A stretch of DNA of 64,000 nt from Planctomycetaceae bacterium (GTDB taxonomy: Bacteria > Planctomycetota > Planctomycetia > Planctomycetales > Planctomycetaceae), in contig JAKFWA010000024.1 in NCBI GenBank assembly GCA_021732995.1, positions 121,728 to 185,727 of the forward strand. The letters run 5' to 3'. Below, piece after piece: positions 17,180 to 26,183 of this stretch. The notes under the pieces were generated by a model, which saw only the letters and a list, made by a program, of their open reading frames with translations, made no database searches and was not told the origin of the DNA. Both the position numbers and the translations under genes were made by a program. Within the stretch, counting starts at the first letter, position 1, and each line of letters opens with the position of its first letter.

Positions 17180-17305
17180 ATGACACCACAACCCGTAGTG
17201 GTGGTTCAAGGCGACCCAACAACTGGGGTTCTTCGAGCTTCCGAAGTGATGAAGTTGTCTGGTTCAATTGGGCTCAGTTTTGGCGGAACTGCCTTCGCTC
17301 TGTGA
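17180..17305 (+). CDS. Possible small protein (41 aa)
   Basis: An ATG at 17,180 with GGAG six bases upstream opens a 41-codon frame: MTPQPVVVVQGDPTTGVLRA..., ending GGTAFAL. The RBS and codon pattern are good for so short a frame, but no relative is known to me. It ends just before the nested inverted-repeat module at 17,307-17,443. Confidence 0.35.
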   Translation: MTPQPVVVVQGDPTTGVLRASEVMKLSGSIGLSFGGTAFAL

Positions 17306-17306
17306 C

Positions 17307-17443
17307 CCGCTCCGCTCCTTGTTGCTCAATTGCTTTTGCCAGAGATAGTGCAAGCTTTCCTATATATTACTATAGACTTTCCTGCACTATCTCCCGACCT
17401 TCCTGCTGATGAACAACAACCATTGGACTCCACTCAAGGAGCG
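17307..17443 (+). repeat. Nested inverted-repeat module, copy A
   Basis: The inner arms GAGATAGTGCA (17,342-17,352) and TGCACTATCTC (17,383-17,393) form a perfect 11-bp inverted repeat. There are exactly 34 bases between the 9-bp arms shared with copy B. The spacer holds CTATA and TATAGACTTT, also found in copy B. Outer arms CGCTCCTT (17,313-17,320) and AAGGAGCG (17,436-17,443) enclose it. After the inner repeat an ATG (17,409) opens a frame reading HWTPLKERT. Copy B lies at 33,790-33,921 in the opposite orientation. Confidence 0.65.
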
Positions 17444-17476
17444 GACGGATCTTGGCCCAGAACGGCGTCTGAGGAA

Positions 17477-17492
17477 GTTACAAATTTGCAAC
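17477..17492. repeat. Palindrome family copy near module A
   Basis: GTTACAAATTTGCAAC is a 16-base member of the RTTACAA/TTGNAAY family. It lies 34 bp beyond the end of inverted-repeat module A and 150 bp before the exported-protein gene. Confidence 0.45.
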
Positions 17493-17642
17493 TTTGGGGC
17501 TCGCAGGACCAGTCCAGGTCCGTCAATCAGCCCGCTTCGATTGATGCGGTCGCTCCGTCACTGCCCACTTTGTTGTCCGACTCGTAACTGGCCAATAGTA
17601 TGCTGGGCCTGTGCCAGCCTTTTTTTGAGTGGAGCTTCGATC

Positions 17643-19169
17643 ATGAGCCGAGCTTGTTGGTTCACTCTTGTGATTGCCGCAGTGGTTGCTTCCTTGGGCG
17701 TCGCCCAAGACAAGAAGGACGTTCCCGCTGACAAGAAGAAGGCGGCACCGATTGCCCCCGCCGAGAAGGTGGCTGACGGCTGGGAAGAGATCGACGAACG
17801 GCTGGTCTTCTTGATGGTGCGTCTCGCCAACACCGAAACGTCCCTGGAAGCCGTGGAGAAGGCGATCGCCGGAACTTCAAGCAAGCAATCCGTTAAGACT
17901 GGCGATGCCAAACGAGCCATCGACAAGAACGAGAAGATGGACCAGAGGGGTGGCGGTCCAATGAAATGGAACCAATTCTACGGCACCACTGCTGAGAAGT
18001 TCTTCTACCACCCCACGGATCGCAACTCGTCCTACCACACAGTGACGATCCTGACTCCCCAGCCACCGCAGAACGACAACAAGACGGCGGAAGGAACGCC
18101 CAGCCGCCAGGGATTGCCGGTTCATCAGCGACCGCCGCAATTCGATTACATCTACAAAGCCGCTCGTGATGCTGCCGCTCGTGCCGATGCCGAAGTTGCC
18201 CAACTGAAGAACAAAGTCGATGCACTAACCGCACGGCGTCAGAGTTTGGAGCTTGAGCAAGTGGCGTTGTGGGTTGAGATTGCCTTCCGCATGGCGGCTC
18301 ACTTCGACTTGGATCAGAAGCCCATGTTTCGGTTCGAGCCAAAGCTGGTCGCCAATGATGCTGACGCCAAACAGAACGCTGACACCATGAAGGCAGCGGC
18401 CTCGTTCATGCGGGTGGCTCTATCGATTATCGAAGAAGCCAACAAAGACCAATCGTCAACATTGCTTCGCATCAAGCCCACCGTGAAGCAAGCCCGACAG
18501 TCACTGAATGATTCGTGGTTGCGTCTGGCTGTTGATACCTCGGACAAGAAGTCCACCGAAGGTAAGTTTGCAGCCCTCGCCAAGCGATTGGATGACGTGT
18601 CGAGCAACCTCTCAGAAAGCTACGAAGTTGCCACTGAGGGCGACCAACAGAAGGATCAGCTTCGCAAGGAAACCTTTCGTGGTCAGTTGCAGCAGTCACT
18701 CGTAAGTTATGCCCAAATCGTGTTGGCTCTCGACGAGATGTGCGAGGAGATGAAGAGCGAGTGGAAGATCAAGCCTGACATCGACAGGCCCTATGTCACA
18801 GTGAGCTTGGCGAGCGTCGCCCCAACGACTTCTATTAAACAGACTACGGCGTCACCTGAGAAAATCGATTCGTTTCAAGCTGATTCGGTCTGGACTGATG
18901 GCACCAGAAAATTGGAAGTGCTTAGCCGCTCTGGGGAGAAATTCCGTGCGAGTTTTCAAAGCACAGGGTTTGAGCGAATCGTTTCCGGATCCGTAAGCAA
19001 TGGTAAGTTCAATTGGTTGGGCAAAGACGTGAAGGCTGTGCGTGGAGGTGCTGGGGATGACAATTGGGGAGTCATCTCGTCGGACGCCTCTGGCGACAAA
19101 ATTGACCTTTCCTGGAAGGGCATGAACGGAAAAACGGGCACAATTACACTCAGGCGTGTTGAGCCGTAG
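17643..19169 (+). CDS. Exported hypothetical protein (508 aa)
   Basis: Begins MSRACWFTLVIAAVVASLGVAQ, a Sec signal peptide with cleavage near VAQ-DKK. The mature part has a Lys/Pro-rich linker, a long helical region (AARADAEVAQLKNKVDALTARRQSLELEQ, coiled-coil-like) and a C-terminal beta domain (SVWTDGTRKLEVLSRSG ... TITLRRVEP) resembling small lipocalin-like or META-like folds. No enzyme motif is seen. It stands alone on the plus strand between the repeat module and a GIY-YIG gene. Cargo of unknown role; exported proteins of this style are common in planctomycetes. Confidence 0.7.
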   Translation: MSRACWFTLVIAAVVASLGVAQDKKDVPADKKKAAPIAPAEKVADGWEEIDERLVFLMVRLANTETSLEAVEKAIAGTSSKQSVKTGDAKRAIDKNEKMDQRGGGPMKWNQFYGTTAEKFFYHPTDRNSSYHTVTILTPQPPQNDNKTAEGTPSRQGLPVHQRPPQFDYIYKAARDAAARADAEVAQLKNKVDALTARRQSLELEQVALWVEIAFRMAAHFDLDQKPMFRFEPKLVANDADAKQNADTMKAAASFMRVALSIIEEANKDQSSTLLRIKPTVKQARQSLNDSWLRLAVDTSDKKSTEGKFAALAKRLDDVSSNLSESYEVATEGDQQKDQLRKETFRGQLQQSLVSYAQIVLALDEMCEEMKSEWKIKPDIDRPYVTVSLASVAPTTSIKQTTASPEKIDSFQADSVWTDGTRKLEVLSRSGEKFRASFQSTGFERIVSGSVSNGKFNWLGKDVKAVRGGAGDDNWGVISSDASGDKIDLSWKGMNGKTGTITLRRVEP

Positions 19170-19307
19170 CACATTGTCCGATACTCGAATCAGTCACGCT
19201 TTCTCGTCCTTAACCATCAGACGTTTTCTGCCACATTCCATGCTAGATGGGGACCAACGATAATTGGTTTCAGCCCACTGGCTGAATTACTGATAACTGG
19301 AAAGCGA

Positions 19308-19586
19308 TTGGCAGAGCTGCCTGACAAGATTTGGTTCGTCTATATGTTGCGATGTGCTGATGGCTCGCTTTACACGGGCATCAGCAATGATCTTCCTCGT
19401 CGGGTCATCCAGCACAATGCGGGCAAGGCATCACGATACACACGCAGTCGTCTTCCTGTTGAATTGGTCTATCAGGAGCCACAAGACAGCCGAAGCTTGG
19501 CATTGAAGCGAGAGCTGGCAATCAAGGCCTTATCACGTCCGCAGAAGGAGTTGCTGATCCAAGGATCGTACTTGTCTCAAAAATGA
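19308..19586 (+). CDS. Small GIY-YIG nuclease (UPF0213-type)
   Basis: 92 residues, probably from TTG 19,308 with GGAAAG just upstream. WFVYMLRCADGSLYTGISND contains the GIY-like VYML and the YTG motif. Then come NDLPRR (catalytic Arg region), QHNAGKASRYTRSRLPV and the conserved LKRELAIKALSR. Single-domain members cut or bind DNA structures; their cellular role is poorly defined. It is full length, unlike the truncated relative at 2778-3017. Confidence 0.85.
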   Translation: MAELPDKIWFVYMLRCADGSLYTGISNDLPRRVIQHNAGKASRYTRSRLPVELVYQEPQDSRSLALKRELAIKALSRPQKELLIQGSYLSQK

Positions 19587-19890
19587 CTTGGCACGGATTC
19601 CGAGATGGCAACACTTCTAATCCTTCCGCCTCTCTGTGAGTCGCTTGACTGTCGACAGAGAGCTAACATTGTTGCCTGCCCGTCAACTGTCCAGTATCGT
19701 ACTGCGGTGTTACTTTCCAAAAGTAACGCTACTACTATGAGCCAAACTTCTTGGTTTTCATTTGTGATTGTTGTGTTGGGCATTTCTCGGTGGCGGTTGC
19801 AACGTAATAGAAGAGCACACTGATGACGTCGCCTCGTTTCGTTGCTCCCACTTTTACATAATCCACTAGGGCTAACGGGAGCACAAAAAG
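19587..19890. other. Intergenic region upstream of the OLD-UvrD pair, with hairpins
   Basis: No gene is supported. It holds an inverted repeat CTCTCTGT/ACAGAGAG (19,630-19,662) and a strong palindrome with arms GTTACTTT and AAAGTAAC (19,709-19,727). The latter lies about 165 bp before the ATG at 19,891 and may be a control site for the defence operon. Confidence 0.4.
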
Positions 19891-21633
19891 ATGCTCATAA
19901 GACACGTTTCTATCGAGAACTTTCGAGGGATAAAGTCCTTGGATTGGCACGTTGAAGGCTGGCTGATTTTTCTAATCGGTCCAGGGGATTCAACTAAGAC
20001 CACAATTCTCGATGCTATCGAACTTGCACTATTGCCTCGTTGGAATATCCCTTTTAGCGACGCAGACTTCTATCAGGCCGACACAACATCACCAATTCGC
20101 ATTCAAGTTACGATGGGGCAATTGCAAGACGATCTATTATCCGAAGATCGAGGCGGGCTATTTCTTCGAGGGTACAAGCCGTTCCAACCAATCCATGACG
20201 ACCCTGAGGACGGTTGGGAGCCGGTCGTCACTCTAAGAATTCGAGTTGGTGACGATCTCGAACCACATTGGGAGTTAATCAAAGATACCGTGGCGGACGC
20301 CAAGCAACTCTCGTGGCGTGATCGAGAGCGCTTTTGTATGGCTCGTCTTGGAAACGATGTAGAGCGTCATCTCACATGGAGCAGAGGATCGGCACTTGCA
20401 CGCATCACCGAGAATTCTGCCGATGCCAACTCAATGTTGGCACTCGTAAATCGTGCGGCTAATGCGGCGATTTTCAGTGCGTCCCAGAGGGAGCTTGCGA
20501 GTGCGGCGATGCGTGCGAAGGCTGCTGCCATACGATTCGGCGTACAGCTACCCGATCTGGTGGCAGGTCTGGATACTCGCTCGCAAGGGTTCGGAACTGG
20601 CGCATTGTCGTTGCACAACTCAACCCGTGTACCAGTTCGAGCATCAGGTCTGGGTTCAAGAAGGCTAACAGGGCTTGCAATTCAACACGAGGGGTTGGGA
20701 GATAATTCAATACTGTTGATTGACGAGATAGAGCATGGTTTGGAACCTCACCGTATTCGTCGCCTAATCAAGCGACTATGTGAAGATCGGCGTCCCCACG
20801 GCACCCCAACACAACAGCTATCCGCTAAGGGGCAGGTGATTGCGACAACGCATAGCCCCACACCAATTATGTCTCTCGATGTGACATCATTGAGATTTGT
20901 TCGCCGTAAAGATGGCATCACTGCAATAACGCAGGTTCATGACTCCAAAATCGCTGCCCTTCAACCCATTGCCCGAACATATTCTCATGCTTTTTTAGCC
21001 CGAAAGGTCATCGTCTGCGAAGGCAAGACGGAGGAAGCCATGCTTCGAGGTCTTGACGATCATTGGGAGAAGAGGCACGAAGGATGCTCATTCGCAACTT
21101 GCGGCGTCGTACCTATTAATGGGGGAGGGCGATGCGGCGGACCACCGATTGCGGTGGAGTTCAGGCGACTGGGCTACGATGTTACTTTTCTTGGTGACTC
21201 AGACGAGCCACTTTCTGTTACTGCAATAGAAATGGAAGCATTGGGAATCAATGTATTGCTGTGGGACGGCAATATGGCAACCGAAGAAAGAGTCTGTGCT
21301 GACATTCCGCTCATTGCATTGCAAGAATTTCTTGCAATAGCGGTAGAACGCTTTACGGAGGCGACCGTCCGAGAGTCTCTCAAAAAGCAACTAGGGAGTG
21401 AGCTACCGAAGGTTGAGTTGCGAATCGAGACATTGCTTGCGAGTGGCATCGCCGAAGAAGCCTTACGGAAAGTAATTGGTAAAGCCGCCAAATCAAAAGG
21501 CGGAGAGTGGTTCAAAGATGTCACGACTGGTGAACTGCTCGGCTACGTGATCACAGAGCATCTGGCAAGTATCCCGACCACTCCTCTGGCAAAGACGCTT
21601 TCGATCTTGGAGGAGTGGGTATATGCCGAGTGA
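19891..21633 (+). CDS. OLD-family ATP-dependent nuclease (Gabija GajA-like)
   Basis: 580 residues. The N-terminal ABC/SMC-type ATPase has MLIRHVSIENFRGIKSL, Walker A region LIGPGDSTKTTILDAIE, a signature-like GLGDNSILLIDEIEHGLEPH (Walker B) and an H-loop ATTHSP. The C-terminal TOPRIM nuclease has VIVCEGKTEEAML (Glu) and FLGDSDEP (DxD). The Walker A has Thr where the Gly before Lys is expected (GPGDSTKTT). The gene overlaps the UvrD-like gene by 11 bases. OLD nuclease plus UvrD helicase in one operon is the Gabija antiphage arrangement. Confidence 0.85.
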   Translation: MLIRHVSIENFRGIKSLDWHVEGWLIFLIGPGDSTKTTILDAIELALLPRWNIPFSDADFYQADTTSPIRIQVTMGQLQDDLLSEDRGGLFLRGYKPFQPIHDDPEDGWEPVVTLRIRVGDDLEPHWELIKDTVADAKQLSWRDRERFCMARLGNDVERHLTWSRGSALARITENSADANSMLALVNRAANAAIFSASQRELASAAMRAKAAAIRFGVQLPDLVAGLDTRSQGFGTGALSLHNSTRVPVRASGLGSRRLTGLAIQHEGLGDNSILLIDEIEHGLEPHRIRRLIKRLCEDRRPHGTPTQQLSAKGQVIATTHSPTPIMSLDVTSLRFVRRKDGITAITQVHDSKIAALQPIARTYSHAFLARKVIVCEGKTEEAMLRGLDDHWEKRHEGCSFATCGVVPINGGGRCGGPPIAVEFRRLGYDVTFLGDSDEPLSVTAIEMEALGINVLLWDGNMATEERVCADIPLIALQEFLAIAVERFTEATVRESLKKQLGSELPKVELRIETLLASGIAEEALRKVIGKAAKSKGGEWFKDVTTGELLGYVITEHLASIPTTPLAKTLSILEEWVYAE

Positions 21634-23113
21634 AGAAGCTCTTGCGCTCGCCGGATCTCGGGATGGACTCGTGATTGCCCCCGCTGGTTGCGGAAAGACT
21701 TATCTCCTTGCTGAAGCGGTGTCTTGTTCAAAAGGGCGGCAACTCGTTCTCACGCACACGCATGCGGGAGTGAGAGCAATTCGGGGTCACTTGAAGCGGC
21801 GAGGGGTTCCAACAGAAAAGTACGGGCTAACTACGATAGATGGATTCGCTCTGCGATACGCATCTTCGTATCCCGCTCTTTCCGGATGGACAACCTTAAT
21901 TCCAAAAAGCGATGACTGGAAACAACTGCGATTGGCCGCCAACAGCGTGCTGCAACGTAAAGCAGTACGTCAAGTCCTACTGGCGTCCTACAGTGGAGTG
22001 TTTGTGGACGAATACCAAGATTGCTCAATTGGACAACATCGTTTGCTACTAAGTTTGGCCGAGATTATGCCGCTGCGAGTTGTTGGCGATCCGCTTCAGG
22101 CGATTTTCTCATTTCTTGGTCAAAGCGATTTCCTTCCGTGGCATGAGGTAGAGACACACTTCACTGAGGTAGCCGAACTAACCACGCCGCATCGCTGGAG
22201 TGATCGCAACGAGCAGCTAGGTGAATGGCTCTTGCATGTGCGTAGGCGTCTTATCGAAGGTGAAGACATCGATTTGCAACAGGCTCCGATTAAGTGGCAC
22301 AGGGCGACGACACAAATAGAACAAGTTCGACTTAATGCATGTCTGGGGGTAAAGGCTAAGAAAGGTGAAACACAAATTGGACTTAGAAAGTGGAGACATG
22401 AATGTCATCGCCTCGCTCGAAGCCTAAAGGGACGATACCGAGCAATGGAGACCGTTGAGTGCGACGATCTACTTGATTGGTCACAACAGATTGAGTCTTC
22501 GATAGGTGTAGATAGGGCAATACAAGTCCTTGCTTTTGCCGAACTCTGCATCGCAGGAATTCCCCTCGCAGTGAGACAATTTGGCAAACGTATCGCCCAA
22601 GGTGCTCAAGTTAAGCCTAGGCGAACAGACTACCAACGGGTGCTCCATGCCATCGGAGTTGTGCGAGATGTGCCTTCATTGAATTGCGTCTTGGGATTGA
22701 TGGATGCTTTGACTGAGTTAGATCATGAACTCGTAGTGGCGAGGGACGAACTGTGGAGAGAGATGAAGCGAGTAATCCGTGAGCATGGAATCAATTCAGG
22801 CATATCGCTTAGGCAGACTGCATGGACTATGCGCAATCGGCTTCGACAATTTGGTGGTAGTGCTGATCCATCTGCACTCGGTACGCCACTGCTGGTGAAG
22901 GGATTAGAATTCGATCACGCCGTCGTTCTAGACACTGCCGATCACGCTGAAGCCGAGAGTCTCTACGTGGCAATGACTCGTGGTTCACGAACGCTCACAG
23001 TTGTTTCGGAGTCACCAGTTCTGGTCCGTTCAAAACCTCGCTTCGTCCTGCACAAAGTGGGCTCTACCTCATATAGGCTCGACACACAAATCGAGCGAAA
23101 AGATGACTTCTGA
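21623..23113 (+). CDS. UvrD-like helicase (Gabija GajB-like)
   Basis: 496 residues of superfamily 1 helicase: Walker A APAGCGKT (19-26), VFVDEYQDCS (motif II), VVGDPLQAIFSF (motif III/IV), VKGLEFDHAVVLD (motif V) and YVAMTRGSRTL (motif VI). The length is like GajB rather than full UvrD. It starts within the end of the OLD-type gene, so both are made together. In Gabija, GajB is thought to sense DNA ends or nucleotides and unleash the GajA nuclease. Confidence 0.85.
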   Translation: MPSEEALALAGSRDGLVIAPAGCGKTYLLAEAVSCSKGRQLVLTHTHAGVRAIRGHLKRRGVPTEKYGLTTIDGFALRYASSYPALSGWTTLIPKSDDWKQLRLAANSVLQRKAVRQVLLASYSGVFVDEYQDCSIGQHRLLLSLAEIMPLRVVGDPLQAIFSFLGQSDFLPWHEVETHFTEVAELTTPHRWSDRNEQLGEWLLHVRRRLIEGEDIDLQQAPIKWHRATTQIEQVRLNACLGVKAKKGETQIGLRKWRHECHRLARSLKGRYRAMETVECDDLLDWSQQIESSIGVDRAIQVLAFAELCIAGIPLAVRQFGKRIAQGAQVKPRRTDYQRVLHAIGVVRDVPSLNCVLGLMDALTELDHELVVARDELWREMKRVIREHGINSGISLRQTAWTMRNRLRQFGGSADPSALGTPLLVKGLEFDHAVVLDTADHAEAESLYVAMTRGSRTLTVVSESPVLVRSKPRFVLHKVGSTSYRLDTQIERKDDF

Positions 23114-23412
23114 TGCGACGGAGCGGTGAACGTACCAGATTGGCTTAGGCAGCCTCGGCGAACACATTTCCATTGGGCGATCTCAAAATGGTTTAGCCAT
23201 TCGGTTTTCTCTTTCAGTGCCTTGAAGGTCGGCTCCAAGCTCACGCACCGCCTTGATAATATCAGACCGATTCCAGCTTCGTGGGACTGAGCACGGATCT
23301 CGTCGATTGAACCATGCGCCTAGTGCCAGCCCTGGATGAAAGGGATGGCTGTCATTTTCGTGAGTTCCTACTCGGGGTGCGTCTGATTTCGGCTCCCATT
23401 CGCAAATCGAAC

Positions 23413-24060
23413 TCACCCGCCACAGATCCCGCAAGGCTTGCCTTCAGCCTTCTCGCACAACCGGCCCTTTTTGGTCTTCTGGAAATGCTCGCACTTCTCG
23501 TTATGCCTCACGCCAGACGACGTGTTCAGCCAAAACTGACCACTGGCTGCGGCAGCTTTGGATTCGATCTGAGGGGCTCTCTGACGTGCTCGATATTCCC
23601 ACGGTGCCAGCGGCCTGTCGTCCGCCCACAGTCCTCGTTTGGCCTTGCGAGCCGCATCTTCCAACTTCGCCAGCCGCTCTTCGTTGTTGTACTCCTTGTA
23701 ATGCCAAGCCCAGCCGTCTTCGATCATCTTGGCATTGGCATCCGTGTTCCCAACAACCACGAAACCGAGCGATCGACCATATCTGTCGCTGCCCGTCTTC
23801 TTCACGGTGACGTTTTTGCCAAAGACGGCATCGGACAATGCTTTCTTCGATTTATCGCCGTAGCTCTGGCCGGATTCGGGAGCATCGATCGCTTCCAGGC
23901 GAACGGTGACCGTCTCCTTGCCGACCAGAACCTTGATGGTGTCGCCATCACTGACGCTGATCACCTTCCCGCTGAACTCGCTGACGATCTTCGGTGGAGC
24001 AGCAAGCACTAAGCTGCTCAGCAGGATGGCGGCGATGGCAACGGAGTGTCGCAAGTTCAT
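23413..24060 (-). CDS. Secreted thermonuclease (SNase-like)
   Basis: 215 residues with a Sec signal peptide (MNLRHSVAIAAILLSSLVLAAPP). The staphylococcal-nuclease domain shows VISVSDGDTIKV (Asp pair), VRLEAIDAPESGQ (Arg, Asp, Glu) and SDRYGRSLG (Arg), so the catalytic set is complete. A C-terminal Cys-rich tail (KCEHFQKTKKGRLCEKAEGKPCGICGG) may bind metal. Its ATG overlaps the stop of the DUF3883 gene (TGATG). Coupling a secreted nuclease to a predicted restriction protein is unusual. Confidence 0.85.
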   Translation of the reverse strand: MNLRHSVAIAAILLSSLVLAAPPKIVSEFSGKVISVSDGDTIKVLVGKETVTVRLEAIDAPESGQSYGDKSKKALSDAVFGKNVTVKKTGSDRYGRSLGFVVVGNTDANAKMIEDGWAWHYKEYNNEERLAKLEDAARKAKRGLWADDRPLAPWEYRARQRAPQIESKAAAASGQFWLNTSSGVRHNEKCEHFQKTKKGRLCEKAEGKPCGICGG

Positions 24061-25205
24061 CAAAGCGAAGCCCTGTAAAGGACGGGTTCAAGCTGGCAAT
24101 GTTCCCGAAGCGATCCGTGAAGGATGTAGAGTCTTGGCGATCTTGCGAAGTCGAATACTCGGAAGAGCTGGTACTGCTGCGGAATGTCTTCTGAGCAGCG
24201 AACTTCGTTCGATGTGACATAGAAGCGAGAGAACTTGCTTTGGCCAGTCGCCTTCACTTCCAGCATGCGTTCTGAGTCATCGGTTTCGTCGAACGAGATG
24301 ATGTCGAAGCCGAGGCCGTCGCCAATCTCACGGGAGGCCCAAAGAACCTTCTGAGCAAGATCATCACGCCCAGCTTTCAATAGGCGGTACTTCTCCAAGT
24401 CCAAAACGAACTGCTCGCCAAGCACTCCGAGTCGTCGATTCACAGCATCACGCTCGGCGAAGTCGATCTTGCGAGGTTTTCGGGAGACCCACGGTTTCGA
24501 TGACGGTGAGGGGGCAGCAATCTTCACCGGGGGAGCTTCGATGACCAGATCCAGGTTCGGGGCTGCAATCACTTTGGGTTCCACCGGATTCAGAATTGGA
24601 GCAGTTGCGAGCTGCTCCAAGAAGCCAGGTCGCTGATCCAAGAACGCTTCAACTTCCGTGGCGAGCATCGCCTGATAGTTACCACGAGGCTTGTAGCCTT
24701 CGATGTATGGCATCCCGAGTTCAACAAGCACGCCACTGACGTTCTGGTGCTTGAACTCGACGGAGCCGTCGGATCGTCCGGAAAGTTGAGGAATCAGTGC
24801 CTTGCGGTGCTCAGACTTCTTGTACGCCTTGCCCAGCATTTCCGATTCGAGCATCTCGAAGTAGTCGGCGACAACCAACCGAACTTCAGCCTCACTCCAA
24901 TCCTTGCCGGTCTGTGGCTCTTTCGCCTCGTCTTCCTTCTTGACGACAGTGAAGCCCAGTTTCCTAAGGACGAAGTTGGCTTGCCCAGGAGCTTCGCCGC
25001 CGCTGAATTCTTCCGGCTGCAAAACTCGCCCAATTGAGTATCGGCAGGCCAAGCCAACCACTGCTTTGGGGGCGTAGGCTTTACCGTCTTGGATCAGTTG
25101 GTATCCGGTCGGTTTGCCAAACGAGTGCTCCAATCCGGCATCGAGATCCGACAGCGTTCTGAGAACGTGCTCTCTCGTCAGTACTGCTGGGATGGATTGG
25201 GGCAT
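24060..25205 (-). CDS. DUF3883 protein with ScoMcrA-like N-terminal head
   Basis: 381 residues. The N-terminal 80 (LTREHVLRTLSDLDAGLEHS, APKAVVGLACRYSIGRVLQP) resemble the N-terminal head of ScoMcrA-type modification-dependent enzymes. The middle is linker-like. The last 130 residues match DUF3883: LGEQFVLDLEKYRLLKAGR, GDGLGFDIISFDE and MLEVKATG, with D...E.K like a PD-(D/E)xK nuclease. This suggests a type IV restriction-like protein recognising modified DNA. It is the first gene of a two-gene minus-strand operon with the thermonuclease and lies divergent from the HhH-GPD gene. Confidence 0.75.
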   Translation of the reverse strand: MPQSIPAVLTREHVLRTLSDLDAGLEHSFGKPTGYQLIQDGKAYAPKAVVGLACRYSIGRVLQPEEFSGGEAPGQANFVLRKLGFTVVKKEDEAKEPQTGKDWSEAEVRLVVADYFEMLESEMLGKAYKKSEHRKALIPQLSGRSDGSVEFKHQNVSGVLVELGMPYIEGYKPRGNYQAMLATEVEAFLDQRPGFLEQLATAPILNPVEPKVIAAPNLDLVIEAPPVKIAAPSPSSKPWVSRKPRKIDFAERDAVNRRLGVLGEQFVLDLEKYRLLKAGRDDLAQKVLWASREIGDGLGFDIISFDETDDSERMLEVKATGQSKFSRFYVTSNEVRCSEDIPQQYQLFRVFDFARSPRLYILHGSLREHCQLEPVLYRASL

Positions 25206-25322
25206 GTTTTATCAGCAGTTGGATCAGCTGCTCCCTGACTGGTTAACCGTCACGTTTGTTGCTGAAGTTCAAGAACTGACGCAATCAAGATCCGTTGGCA
25301 AGACTTGTGGTGAAGGTACAAG

Positions 25323-26075
25323 ATGAAACTAGCCTGGCAAGTTGATGATGCGGATATTGCAAAAGTCAAAGCGTTCTTCAGCAAACTTCAAGACAACCCG
25401 GTTGTTCGGCTGCGAGCCGCAACCAATCTTGCCACTAACAAGCAGCAGATTACGAAGGATTTTTTCTGGCAAGCGATGCTCAGCTGCATGCTCACTACGC
25501 AGCAGCGGTCTAGCCCAAATTCGCCGGTCATTCGGTTCATTTCAGCAAAACCTTTCCCGTTGACTTACGAGGACTGCTGTCGCCAAGTAGACATTGCTAG
25601 TTACGTTACAAAGAAGCTGACTGCTTTCGGGGGCGTGAGGCGATCTTCAATAATCGGTACAGAAGCGAAGGCGAACTTCACTTACTTACACGATCATCAT
25701 TGGCACCACACGCTGCGGCATTTGGATCTCGTTAGGGTTAAGCCATGTCAGGCCACTGAAAGAGTCGCAGCACGATTCATTGCCGAGCGATTCAAAGGCT
25801 TCGGCCCAAAGCAATCAAGAAATCTGCTCCAGTTTCTAGGACTCAGCCAATTTGAAATACCCATCGACAGTCGAATTACAAGGTGGCTGAACGATTTTGG
25901 ATTCCCCATGAAGCTGACTGCCACTGCACTTGCTGACCAAAGCTACTATGAGTTCGTTTCGGAGGGCTTCCAGCAGCTAGCAGCTGCATGTGAAATCACC
26001 CCTTGCCTCCTGGACGCAGCGATATTTGCCAGTTTTGATGGAGACAGATGGACAGACGAGAATGTCATCAACTGA
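25323..26075 (+). CDS. HhH-GPD family DNA glycosylase-like protein
   Basis: 250 residues. The HhH-GPD signature is clear: FKGFGPKQSRNLLQFLGL (helix-hairpin-helix with Lys) followed by FEIPIDSRITRWL (catalytic Asp). Members remove damaged or modified bases and may nick the site. It is shorter at the N-terminus than OGG1/EndoIII proteins and has no 4Fe-4S loop. ATG at 25,323 has AAGG upstream. Located among defence genes and followed by an unknown gene and a GIY-YIG nuclease, it could act on modified phage DNA, which is inference. Confidence 0.75.
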   Translation: MKLAWQVDDADIAKVKAFFSKLQDNPVVRLRAATNLATNKQQITKDFFWQAMLSCMLTTQQRSSPNSPVIRFISAKPFPLTYEDCCRQVDIASYVTKKLTAFGGVRRSSIIGTEAKANFTYLHDHHWHHTLRHLDLVRVKPCQATERVAARFIAERFKGFGPKQSRNLLQFLGLSQFEIPIDSRITRWLNDFGFPMKLTATALADQSYYEFVSEGFQQLAAACEITPCLLDAAIFASFDGDRWTDENVIN

Positions 26076-26183
26076 TGGTGCTGGTGCCTAGGTTGCGACC
26101 CCTATGAGAGCAACGCAATTACGAACCATAGCTGTAGACTCTCCCTGAATGATTTCGACTGCACGTTTTTTCGGTGGATAATC

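Noticed and set aside
16523..17209. 228-codon minus-strand frame over the end of the DUF4365 gene
   Set aside because: It lies opposite a better-supported gene, and its composition is Cys/Ser/Arg-rich without domains.
19308..19586. Idea that the GIY-YIG gene is a homing endonuclease
   Set aside because: It is a stand-alone UPF0213-size protein outside any intron or intein. There is no interrupted host gene around it.
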